NCBI RefSeq assembly: GCF_030129945.1
Contig: NZ_JARRAF010000024.1
Span: 1 to 64,000 of the forward strand
DNA: 64,000 nucleotides
Origin: Parachitinimonas caeni
GTDB taxonomy: Bacteria > Pseudomonadota > Gammaproteobacteria > Burkholderiales > Chitinimonadaceae
Reading direction: 5' to 3'
Every line of letters starts with the position of its first letter. Within the stretch, counting starts at the first letter, position 1. A program made the position numbers and the translations under genes. Below the pieces are notes generated by a model. That model was not told where the DNA came from, searched no databases, and worked only from the letters and a program-made list of their open reading frames with translations. Shown one piece after another: positions 1 to 7,544 of this stretch.

Positions 1-49
1 ACCAAAGCAAAACCCCGCCCGATTCTCCACAACATCCAACTTTTAAAAA

Positions 50-73
50 CCCCCCCCCCCCCCCCACCCCCCC
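50..73. repeat. Poly-C tract
   Basis: A run of 16 C, one A and 7 more C directly precedes the conserved right half of a dispersed repeat. The left arm seen in the other full copies of that repeat is missing here. The tract may be a genuine homopolymer or a sequencing/assembly artefact near the window edge; the sequence cannot decide. Confidence 0.8.
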
Positions 74-76
74 GCC

Positions 77-217
77 AAACCCTCCGGGCCGGGTCGATTT
101 TTGGGGCATGGCGTCGTTAGGGTTCGTTTATTTAGCTCGCTAAACTGCACTCACCCTGCCTCGCCCTGCCCCAAAACTCGGCCCGGCGCGACCGGAAACA
201 AAATGTCAACAGAGCCT
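77..217 (+). repeat. Dispersed inverted-repeat element, right arm and right terminus only
   Basis: From AAACCCTCCGGGCC at about 77 to the terminus GTCAACAGAGCC at 217 this matches the right-hand 140 bp of the full elements at 19193, 40812 and 53092. It includes the conserved internal hairpin TTTAGC-TC-GCTAAA and the complementary blocks around CCAAAACTCGGCCC. The right end is followed by TA, as in most other copies. The left arm and left terminal repeat are absent and are replaced by unrelated C-rich sequence. Confidence 0.85.
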
Positions 218-298
218 AATACGCAACAGATGGTCAGACTGCTTTGAGAAACTGCTGTAATCCTGTCAACAGATTCGTGTCAAAGGAAGCCAACGAAG

Positions 299-856
299 AT
301 GTTATTGCGATTATTCCCCCTCGGGCTGCTGGTCGCCAGCGGGTTTGCGACTGCGGCCCCCATGCAGAAATTGTCGCAGAACGAGTGCAAGCCGGTTGGC
401 GAGAGCCTGATCCGTCAGCTCCCAGAGGCCTGGATTCCTTATCTGGCGCACACCAAGGCCTGCCCGCTGGCCAAACGCGGCGGCAAGGCTGCGGTGACGC
501 TGGTGTCGATTTTTACCATCGAATACTACGAAAAACAGCCCGACTCTGCGCCCTGGGAGAATTTTCCACGTCCGCTGTTGCTGGATCGCCAGGGCAAATG
601 CCTTGGCCAGCTGGCCGAGCTTTATCCTGACGAGCAGCCCCGTGAACTGATCCTGCATTACGGAAAATGGCAAGGCGCGCTGCCAGGGCTGATTCAGGTG
701 CAGGTCAAAGACCCGACACCGGGTGGCGATTACCGTCTGCCCGATCTGAACTGGAATGCCCGGCAAGGCAAGTATCTGGTTGCCGATACGATTGATCCCG
801 ACCTCAAGGAGAAGATGCAATGCCCAATGATTTCGAAATCGCAGTCAGCAAACTGA
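299..856 (+). CDS. Predicted periplasmic immunity protein for the Tae1-like amidase
   Basis: 185 residues. A clear signal peptide (charged start, hydrophobic core, cleavage probably after about residue 20, ATAA/PM) sends it to the periplasm. An AAGGAAG ribosome site lies 9 bases before the ATG. The mature part has four cysteines and no domain I recognise. The reading frame overlaps the start of the next gene by 37 bases, so the two are very likely translationally coupled. That next gene resembles a cell-wall amidase toxin, and a secreted small protein encoded immediately beside such a toxin is the usual arrangement of Tai-type immunity proteins, which bind the enzyme in the periplasm. The immunity role is inferred from position and export signal, not from sequence similarity. 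Confidence 0.6.
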   Translation: MLLRLFPLGLLVASGFATAAPMQKLSQNECKPVGESLIRQLPEAWIPYLAHTKACPLAKRGGKAAVTLVSIFTIEYYEKQPDSAPWENFPRPLLLDRQGKCLGQLAELYPDEQPRELILHYGKWQGALPGLIQVQVKDPTPGGDYRLPDLNWNARQGKYLVADTIDPDLKEKMQCPMISKSQSAN

Positions 857-1320
857 AGGGCGCCGAAGAAGCCGCTGCCGCCGCGCATCCTGGCTCCTGC
901 AGCCACGCGGTTTGGGCGGTTATCAAAGAGTATGTGCCCGACCAACCTTATATGACTGCCAACGCCCTTGTGCATTTTCTGGAAGGTTCGCCCAAGTGGA
1001 AGCTGGTGCAGCCGGCCGAGCTGGCCGGGTTGGCCAACCAGGGGATTCTGGTGGTAGGGGGCAAGACGGAAAGCGGCAATGGCCATGTGATTGCCGTTTA
1101 CCCCGGCGAGATGAAACCCGCAGGCGGATACAGCTACACCAAGGATGGCAAGACCATCAAGATGCCGCCGCGTGGCCTGTATGCGCGTGCGATGTCCACA
1201 TCGCTTGGTGGTTGGGCTGGCGCGAAGAGTGTGGGCGACAAAACGGTTTGGGATTCCTGGGCCAACGATGCCAAATTCAAGCAGGTTAAATTCTGGCGTT
1301 ACGACCCGGAAGGCAAATAA
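820..1320 (+). CDS. Tae1-like peptidoglycan amidase (type VI secretion-type toxin)
   Basis: 166 residues, no signal peptide. It has the layout of the Tae1/Tse1 cysteine amidases that cut the peptide stems of peptidoglycan. C27 lies in GSCSHAVW and starts a helix, a TANALVHFLEG segment follows, then LVVGG, and the putative catalytic His89 is in NGHVIAVYPG. The Cys-His spacing of 62 residues is almost the same as in Pseudomonas Tse1 (C30, H91), where the segments read similarly. The start at 820 is supported by AAGGAG about 10 bases upstream and lies inside the 3' end of the signal-peptide gene before it. No type VI structural genes are in the window, so it would be an orphan cargo effector; another cell-wall hydrolase role is possible. 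Confidence 0.65.
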   Translation: MPNDFEIAVSKLKGAEEAAAAAHPGSCSHAVWAVIKEYVPDQPYMTANALVHFLEGSPKWKLVQPAELAGLANQGILVVGGKTESGNGHVIAVYPGEMKPAGGYSYTKDGKTIKMPPRGLYARAMSTSLGGWAGAKSVGDKTVWDSWANDAKFKQVKFWRYDPEGK

Positions 1321-1350
1321 TCAGATTTTGTCCTGCGAATCGGTATCCAT

Positions 1351-1379
1351 AAACGGGCGAAAGGCCCGTTTATTTTTTT
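1351..1379 (+). terminator. Rho-independent terminator after the amidase pair
   Basis: AAACGGGC and GCCCGTTT form a perfect 8-bp stem around a GAAAG loop, followed by a T-rich tail (TATTTTTTT). It lies 30 bases after the amidase stop codon. Confidence 0.9.
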
Positions 1380-1683
1380 GGGCATGTAACCCGGATAAAA
1401 ACAGTTTTAATCTGGAATGCAATAAAGGCATTCGAATGCCCGAGGGGTGGTCAGGAATATTGCCTGAAAGGTGGATTTGTAATGCTGAAATCAGGCGCTG
1501 AATGAATGGTTGATTGATTTTTATCCTCTGTATGAATAATGGATGGCGAAATAAATTGGACGTGATAAGCGCCAACACCATGCATGGCTGAATATTGTCG
1601 ATCCAGATTCCTCTGCCTTACATTGGTCGTGGCCCGATTCAGATGACTGAATCGGCAGAAAATGGAAGAGACGAGGAAAATAA
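1380..1683. other. Intergenic region upstream of the PI-PLC gene
   Basis: About 300 bases, more A+T rich than the surrounding genes, with no convincing open frame. It should hold the promoter of the phospholipase gene. A GAGGAAAATA ribosome site sits just before its ATG. No other motif was recognised. Confidence 0.5.
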
Positions 1684-2877
1684 ATGCTGACAATCAAAAG
1701 GCTATTCATGGCATTGGCGTTGTTGCCCGCCATCGCACAGGCGCACCTGCATCCGGCTTATTCCCACGATGCCGATACGGGGTACCGCAATCCAGACTGG
1801 ATGAGCGTCGTGCCTGACAGCACACCATTGCGGCTGATGTCGATTCCTGGCACGCATGACACGATGTCGTTTTATGGTGGCGATATAGTGCAAACGCAAA
1901 GTGCGTCGCTACCCGTGCAAATGGAATCAGGCATCCGGTATTTTGATATTCGATGCCGCCATATCCAGAATACTTTTGCGATTCACCACGGTCTGGTTTA
2001 CCAGAAGACCATGTTTGGGGATGTCCTCAATAGCATGGTTGATTTTCTGAAAAGGCATCCTGGTGAAACCTTGCTGGTAAATGTTCAGGAAGAATATACC
2101 CCCGCCAATAACAGCCGCAGTTTCGAGCAGACTTTTGCCGAGTATCACACCCGCTACGCGGGATATATCTGGTTACCCACCAGCCAGAAACCGATTCTTG
2201 GAGAAACCCGCGGCAAGATCGTTTTTGTGCAGAATTTTGCCGGCGAGAAAACCTGGGGCCTGAAAGGGGATTCATTTCAGGGAGATAACCCCTGGGTACT
2301 CAACACCAATTGGGATTTGTATAACAAGTGGGAAAAGGTCAAGGGCAATCTGCGGCTGGCGGCAGCCAATGCCAGCACTGGCAGCATTCTGAACGGGTTG
2401 TCCGGCTCGACTGGTGCTTTTCCCTATTTTGTGGCGAGCGGCCACTCCAGCCCTGGCACCGGTGCGCCGCGTCTGGCGACGGGGCTGACCACTCCTGGCT
2501 GGAACGGCAGTTACCCTGACTTTCCGCGCGTCAACTGCTTCTGGGGCATCTGCACGATTGCTTTCGAGGGCACGAATACGCTGACCTATCAATATATTCA
2601 GGCCACCCGGCCCAGCTATGTTGGCATTGTCGTGGCCGACTTTCCGGGGGGCGGGCTGATCGACAGTGTGCTCGAACTCAACTACCGGGCTTGCGGGCGC
2701 TGGCAGGACAGAGGCGTTGCCACCTTGGGGCAGGTGTTTATCCACTACCACGCGCCAACCGGGCGTCACCGCTACTTCAAGGCGCGGAAAACCGGGCCCT
2801 ATGCGGCCTTCCCAGGTAGCCAGACCAGCAACGCCGATTGGCAATATCTGGGCGAAGACAAGCGCTGCCGTGCCTGA
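1684..2877 (+). CDS. Secreted phosphatidylinositol-specific phospholipase C
   Basis: 397 residues with an N-terminal signal peptide (about residues 1-20). The PI-PLC X domain is clear: SIPGTHDTM carries His58, the SGIRYFDIR block follows, and FAIHHG carries His102. These correspond to the general base and acid histidines of Bacillus PI-PLC. The segment LKRHPGETLLVNVQEEY also matches the family. Such enzymes cleave phosphatidylinositol or GPI anchors to diacylglycerol and inositol phosphate, a substrate found mainly in eukaryotic membranes. A C-terminal extension of about 60 residues (from CGRWQDRG, containing IHYHAP, RYFKA and ending WQYLGEDKRC) looks like a separate small domain, possibly for binding. 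The gene stands alone between spacers. Family assignment is firm; substrate is inferred. Confidence 0.9.
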   Translation: MLTIKRLFMALALLPAIAQAHLHPAYSHDADTGYRNPDWMSVVPDSTPLRLMSIPGTHDTMSFYGGDIVQTQSASLPVQMESGIRYFDIRCRHIQNTFAIHHGLVYQKTMFGDVLNSMVDFLKRHPGETLLVNVQEEYTPANNSRSFEQTFAEYHTRYAGYIWLPTSQKPILGETRGKIVFVQNFAGEKTWGLKGDSFQGDNPWVLNTNWDLYNKWEKVKGNLRLAAANASTGSILNGLSGSTGAFPYFVASGHSSPGTGAPRLATGLTTPGWNGSYPDFPRVNCFWGICTIAFEGTNTLTYQYIQATRPSYVGIVVADFPGGGLIDSVLELNYRACGRWQDRGVATLGQVFIHYHAPTGRHRYFKARKTGPYAAFPGSQTSNADWQYLGEDKRCRA

Positions 2878-3031
2878 TACCCGGCGTTAAAACGTCACCC
2901 ACCCCAGGGGCCGATCGCTGCATTCCATCGGCCCTATCTGCATTGTGTCGTGCCAATCTTGCCCGAATTGTGCAAATGCCCGTAAAAGGAGGGATGACAA
3001 ATCAAGCAACAGAACCTAATCGGAGATCCCC

Positions 3032-3688
3032 ATGCAAAAGTCACTTCTCTTCATCGCCGCCACCCTGGCCTCACTGGCCTGTCAGGCTGAAACCGTCAAG
3101 GGCAACGGCAAACTGGCGGAACAAAACCGGCAGTTGGGGGATTTTCAGGCTATCCGCAGCGAAGGCGCATGGAACCTGGATGTAAGCATCGGTGCTGCCC
3201 CTTCGATTCGCATCAAGGCCGACGAAAACCTGCTGCCGGTGATTGAAACGCTGGTCGAAGCCAATCAGCTGGTGATCCGCTTCAAGGATCGCCAGGACGT
3301 GCATGTCAAGAATACCAACAGTTTGAAGATCGAAGTCACCGTGCCGGAATTGCGTGCCTATAGCCATGCCGGTGTTGGCAAGACGGCGTTTCACGGGCTG
3401 AAGGGTGAGAAATTCTCGGTGAACTACATGGGGGCTGGGCTGGTGTCGGGTACGGGCAAGGTGGATAAATTCGACGTTGTTGCCAAAGGAACGGGCGCGC
3501 TGGATTTCTCGGCCCTGAAGTCCCGTGAGGCGGTGGTCGGGCTGTCAGGTGTGGGGTCGGTGAGTGTTTACGCCAGTGATTCACTCTCCGCCAAGGTCGA
3601 TGGCATCGGCTCGCTGACCTATTACGGCAATCCCGGCAAGATCAGCAAAACGGTGTCTGGCATTGGCGTAGTACGGTCTGGCGACTAG
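3032..3688 (+). CDS. Head GIN domain protein (DUF2807)
   Basis: 218 residues with a signal peptide (cleavage near ACQA/ETVK). The mature part matches the DUF2807 head-GIN domain: an early LGDFQAIRSEGAWNLDV block, LLPVIETLVEANQLVI, then a run of short beta repeats rich in G-x-G and S-G (SGVGSVSVYASD, VDGIGSLTYYGNP, VSGIGVVRSGD) typical of a right-handed beta-helix-like fold. Members are exported proteins found at cell surfaces; their biochemical role is not established. The TAG stop codon coincides with the TA and first G of a short copy of the dispersed repeat that follows. Confidence 0.85.
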   Translation: MQKSLLFIAATLASLACQAETVKGNGKLAEQNRQLGDFQAIRSEGAWNLDVSIGAAPSIRIKADENLLPVIETLVEANQLVIRFKDRQDVHVKNTNSLKIEVTVPELRAYSHAGVGKTAFHGLKGEKFSVNYMGAGLVSGTGKVDKFDVVAKGTGALDFSALKSREAVVGLSGVGSVSVYASDSLSAKVDGIGSLTYYGNPGKISKTVSGIGVVRSGD

Positions 3689-3716
3689 GTTCTGTAAATC
3701 TGACGTCAATAGAACC
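3688..3716. repeat. Short remnant of the dispersed inverted-repeat element (GGTTCTG subfamily)
   Basis: The sequence from GGTTCTGTAAATC to GTCAATAGAACC matches the 25-bp right terminus of the element at 40812-41078 with a few changes, preceded by GGTT. The preceding TA plus the first G forms the TAG stop codon of the head-GIN gene. Confidence 0.65.
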
Positions 3717-3860
3717 TGGCGGCGTGCGGGGCAGTAGCTTGCGGACACTGTATTGATGGACCAAGCGATACAGGGTCACGCGCAATGGCTGTGCTGGGCC
3801 TGTGCGCGGTAGGCCGGCAGGGCCTAAGCTGGAGCATTCGGAACCGCTATCGAGGGCAAA

Positions 3861-4346
3861 ATGCAGCAACCGGATCTCCCCCCTGAATACCTGATGCGTC
3901 CGGTCCATCCGGCTGATGTCGAGCGGATTGGTCTTCAGCGCTACCGCATGTTTACCGAGGCCGGCTGGCCGGATGACGAGCGGATGCAGGCCATGAATAC
4001 CGCCTTCATCCCCTGGCTGGAATCAGCTTTGGCGCGTGGGGAATATTTTGGCTGGATGATTGAGCATCAGGGCGAGCCAGTGGCTGGTCTGGGCATGTTC
4101 TGGCTGTCCTGGCCGCCCCATCCGCTGGATGCCGGCACCCGCCGTGGCTATCTGCTGAATATCTACACCGAGCCCGCGCACCGAGGCAAAGGACTGGCGT
4201 CGGCGCTGGTCAGGCAAGGATTGGCCACCTCGCGGGCGGCGGGTGTTACCGTGACCGCCTTGCACGCCACCAAGATCGGCCGACCTCTGTATGAAAGCCT
4301 GGGCTTTAGCGGCAGCAGCGAAATGTTCTGGATCGAGCCGGCCTAG
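3861..4346 (+). CDS. GNAT family N-acetyltransferase
   Basis: 161 residues, cytoplasmic. The acetyl-CoA binding region is visible as LLNIYTEPAHRGKGLASAL (R/Q-x-x-G-x-A type P-loop) around residues 95-115, followed by the ALHATKIGRPLYESLGF block with the Y-x-x-x-GF signature. Length and layout are those of a stand-alone GNAT enzyme. The acceptor substrate cannot be told. The TAG stop is followed by GTTCTG, a weak match to the start of the dispersed repeat. Confidence 0.85.
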   Translation: MQQPDLPPEYLMRPVHPADVERIGLQRYRMFTEAGWPDDERMQAMNTAFIPWLESALARGEYFGWMIEHQGEPVAGLGMFWLSWPPHPLDAGTRRGYLLNIYTEPAHRGKGLASALVRQGLATSRAAGVTVTALHATKIGRPLYESLGFSGSSEMFWIEPA

Positions 4347-5000
4347 GTTCTGCTGCGGTTGGCGTCATGATGCACTGCTGCGTCAAATTCATGGCCTGGT
4401 GCGGGGCCTTTCGGCGCCCCGCGTTGCTTGCCCGGTCGGGCTGGTCGTGCCTATCTCCTTGTAATAAAAACGCTTGTCCATCGCCGTGCGGCGGTTGGCT
4501 GGCAAAGTATGCGTGACCGGATTAGCCTGATCGGCCTAGTACCTCAACTGCCGATGATCAGGGCTTCACTGAGGATTGCCCTGTCGCGACTCCCCCCCGG
4601 AAAAGGGCGTGCTCTCTGCCTTTTCAACCAGTACAGGGCCCGACCTTAACCCGCCTGCATTCAGACATTGCATTGCACAAGCGAAGAGCCGGAATTTCAT
4701 TCTGTTGGACAATATCGCAAGGCCTGGAAACGTTATACCGTAACGCTGACTGTCACCGCGCATGGCGGTCGTACAGGGAGAGTCTGGCCATTAAATAACG
4801 ATGAATCAGAGGCTTGGCATGAATAGAGGCATGCACAGGCATCAGGCCGCCAAAGAGTCTCCTGTCGTATGACCGCTGGATATTGCGTGATGATCGGACA
4901 ACCCAGGCTCTGTATCGCCTGCTGTCTATCCGGATGGCGGGCGGTGCTGGTACCCCTAGCGCTGGTGGAGCCCCGGCGCGATGACAAAGGAGAAGTCCTC
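4347..5000. other. Long spacer before the first subtilase gene
   Basis: About 650 bases without a convincing gene. An open frame runs from 4869 into the subtilase but lacks a ribosome site and would bury the signal peptide, so I place the start at 5001. A hairpin GCGGGGC...GCCCCGC lies at 4401-4422 without a T tract. The last 40 bases (GGTGGAGCCCCGGCGCGA, then AAAGGAG) are nearly repeated before the second subtilase gene, so a shared leader or promoter-proximal element is likely. Confidence 0.5.
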
Positions 5001-6824
5001 ATGAAGCAAACCAATAAGCCTGCGGCCAAACTGAGCCAGACAGGCATCGCTGTAGCCCTGGCCTTTCTGGCAGCGGCTACCGCACAGGCTGACCAGCGTA
5101 TCACCAAGCCAGTAATCGATACTGACCAGTTGATTGTGAAGTACCGCAATAGCGGCTTGTCTGCACAGCAGCTCAACAGCCCAAGCGCCGATACAGCGAT
5201 TGCGACCATGCAGGCCCAGCGCATGAGCCAGGTTCAAGGCGCCCTGCAGCAATTTGGCGCAATCGGCACACTCAAGCGCACCACCGGGCTTGGCTCGCAG
5301 GTCATCAAGCTCGACAAGCGTCGTAGTCTGGCGGAAGTCGCTGCCATGGCTGCCAAGATCGCCAAGGATGACCCCAATGTCGAATATGCTGAGCCGGATC
5401 GGATCAAGCTTCCGCTGGCGGCTGCACCAAACGACACCAATTGGAGCAAGCAGTGGGATCTGCAGAATTCCTCCATCGGCATCAACGTTCCCAACGCCTG
5501 GGATCTTTCTACCGGTAGCGGTGTGAATGTAGCGGTGATTGACACCGGTTACCGTCCGCATGCCGACCTGGCTGCCAATATCCTGCCGGGTTACGACATG
5601 ATCAACGATACGGCCGTAGCCGTAGATGGCAATGCTCGGGATAGTGATGCCAGCGATCCGGGTGACTGGCAGGCACAGGGCGAGTGCCCGGCACCCAATA
5701 ATGGCGCACACAACTCCAGCTGGCATGGCACTCATGTGGCCGGCACGATTGCAGCCGTGACCAATAACGGCGTGGGTGTCGCAGGGATTGCACCCAACGC
5801 CAAAATCGTACCGGTGCGGGTGCTGGGTAAATGCGGTGGCTACGATTCGGACATTGCCGATGCCATGATCTGGGCATCCGGCGGCACGGTTGCCGGCCTG
5901 CCTGCCAATCCAAACAAAGCGCGGGTGTTGAATCTGTCGCTGGGCGGTTCCGGCCCGTGTGACAGCACCTCGCAGGCAGCCATCAACACCGCCCGCGCCA
6001 ACGGCGCCGTGGTCGTGATTGCGGCGGGCAATGACTCGATGGACGTCAGCGATGCCAGCCCGGCCAACTGTAGTGGTGTGGTTGCGGTGGCCGCTTACGA
6101 CAAGACCGGTGGCCGTTCTTATTACTCCAACTTCGGTAATTTGATCACCCTGGCGGCACCAGGCGGCGCCCAGAACAGTGCCAACGATCCGAACGGCATT
6201 TTGTCTACGCTCAACAGCGGCACCAAAGGTCCGGGTAGCGACAACTACATCTACTATCAGGGTACTTCGATGGCTGCTCCGCACGTCGCGGGGGTTGCCG
6301 CCCTGATGCTCGCTGCCAAGCCAAGCGCCACGCCGGACGAGGTCATTGCTGCGCTCAAGTCGTCGGCTCGGCCATTCGTGGCTTCCTGCCAGGGTTGCGG
6401 TGCCGGCATGCTCGATGCCTATGGCGCCGTCAAGGCCATCAAGGGGGATATCATTGATCCACCAGCCACAGGCGAAACCGAGTCGAACAACACGCTAGCG
6501 ACTGCCAATGCCGTCACCGCGCCCAAAACCTTGAGCGCCACCATGGGTAGCAGCACAGACGTGGACTACTTCTCGGTACAACTGCCCGCAGGCAGAACCC
6601 TGCAAGCGGTGATGACGCCAAACGCCTCGTCGGATTACGACCTGTATGTATACAACTCCGCAGGCTCACAGATCGGCAGCAGCGAGAACGGTAAGGGGAG
6701 TGCCGACACCGTATCGGTGGCCAACACAGGCTCTTCTACACTTACCCGCTATGTGAAGGTCGTGTACTACTCAGGTGGCACAGGTAGCACCAATGGCAAA
6801 TACTCGCTGAAACTCAGCTGGTAA
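5001..6824 (+). CDS. Secreted S8 family serine peptidase (subtilase) with PPC domain
   Basis: 607 residues from the ATG at 5001, chosen because AAAGGAG lies just upstream and the signal peptide (MKQTNKPAAKLSQTG..., cleavage after about TAQA) then begins correctly. An I9-type propeptide follows at about residues 40-130, then the catalytic domain with Asp181 (AVIDTGYRPH), His242 (SSWHGTHVAGT) and Ser423 (GTSMAAPHVAG). The C terminus (about 495-607) is a pre-peptidase C-terminal domain (SDYDLYVYNSAG), normally removed after secretion. It is an extracellular protease. It is paralogous along its length to the next gene, which points to a tandem duplication. Confidence 0.95.
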   Translation: MKQTNKPAAKLSQTGIAVALAFLAAATAQADQRITKPVIDTDQLIVKYRNSGLSAQQLNSPSADTAIATMQAQRMSQVQGALQQFGAIGTLKRTTGLGSQVIKLDKRRSLAEVAAMAAKIAKDDPNVEYAEPDRIKLPLAAAPNDTNWSKQWDLQNSSIGINVPNAWDLSTGSGVNVAVIDTGYRPHADLAANILPGYDMINDTAVAVDGNARDSDASDPGDWQAQGECPAPNNGAHNSSWHGTHVAGTIAAVTNNGVGVAGIAPNAKIVPVRVLGKCGGYDSDIADAMIWASGGTVAGLPANPNKARVLNLSLGGSGPCDSTSQAAINTARANGAVVVIAAGNDSMDVSDASPANCSGVVAVAAYDKTGGRSYYSNFGNLITLAAPGGAQNSANDPNGILSTLNSGTKGPGSDNYIYYQGTSMAAPHVAGVAALMLAAKPSATPDEVIAALKSSARPFVASCQGCGAGMLDAYGAVKAIKGDIIDPPATGETESNNTLATANAVTAPKTLSATMGSSTDVDYFSVQLPAGRTLQAVMTPNASSDYDLYVYNSAGSQIGSSENGKGSADTVSVANTGSSTLTRYVKVVYYSGGTGSTNGKYSLKLSW

Positions 6825-6850
6825 GCCGTTCCCAATCCTGTCGTCACTGA

Positions 6851-6880
6851 AAAGCCATCCCCTTGCGGGATGGCTTTTTT
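6851..6880 (+). terminator. Rho-independent terminator after the first subtilase
   Basis: AGCCATCCC pairs with GGGATGGCT, with a run of six T at the 3' side. The terminator after the second subtilase (9425-9455) has nearly the same stem, consistent with duplication of the whole transcription unit. Confidence 0.9.
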
Positions 6881-6950
6881 CATTGGCGATATCGCCTGCG
6901 CCATGGCTGGGCCGGTTTTGAGGCTTATCGTTGCTGACACCAAAACGACC

Positions 6951-6983
6951 GGGCGCGTCCAGAAATAAAATGTCAACAGAGCC
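6951..6983 (+). repeat. Solo right end of the dispersed element
   Basis: The last 30 bases (GGGCGCGTCC, then AAATAAAATGTCAACAGAGCC) match the right terminus of the full elements. No left end lies within the expected distance. Confidence 0.75.
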
Positions 6984-7251
6984 TGCCGGGCAAGATGACC
7001 CGATACTAGTCCAATTGGCTGACTTGGCGGCCTGGGAGAGGGAGGGCTTCAGGCCTGATGGGGTATGTGCAGATTTTCTGTCTGAATAATGTTTCTATTT
7101 GATTAAAATTGTAAATTTCATTGTTTTGGCATCAACTGATGGCGGCCATTGCGGCGCACAACAGCAAATTCGAAAAATCCGCCTGTTGGAGAATTTTGTC
7201 ACATCGCAAATCGGGCTACCGTATAGGCACAAATTTGTTGCGAGGTGATGA

Positions 7252-7311
7252 GGCTCTGTTGAAATGGGTTTTGCGCACAACCTGCCATGCAAAATCCATC
7301 TCAATAGAGCC
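7252..7311. mobile_element. Minimal palindromic copy of the dispersed element, third sequence variant
   Basis: GGCTCTGTTGAAATGGG at the left pairs with CCATCTCAATAGAGCC at the right; the 23-base arms differ at only three positions and flank a 14-base loop. The outer bases are those of the other copies, but the inner stem (GAAATGGGTTTTGC) is different from both full-length subfamilies while still being self-complementary. Confidence 0.75.
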
Positions 7312-7544
7312 TGAGTGCCAGCCCAAGACCTAGGGCCCCGGCCGCCACCGTTGAAAGCGCATGCACGCCCAAAAGGCCTGTTGCCCGCGCCGTCCCGCAG
7401 ACCGTTCCCGCCAGGCGGGATTACCCAGTTAATACACACAATAACCAGGCTCCTCGCCATCGCTCAGCACGTTTCTGAGTGGGGTGTGGCTATTACTTGG
7501 CGTCGGTGGAGCCCCGGCGCAAAGCACAAAGGTGAAACTCTAAA

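Larger units (their letters stand above)
6884..7544. other. Spacer between the two subtilase genes
   Basis: About 660 bases with no convincing gene. It holds a solo right end of the dispersed repeat (6951-6983) and a 60-bp minimal palindrome (7252-7311). The end, with GGTGGAGCCCCGGCGC and AAAGGTGAAAC before the ATG at 7545, resembles the leader of the first subtilase. Confidence 0.5.

Noticed and set aside
4869-5000. N-terminal extension of the first subtilase
   Set aside because: It lacks a ribosome site and would place the signal peptide 44 residues into the chain; the paralogue starts at the position matching 5001.
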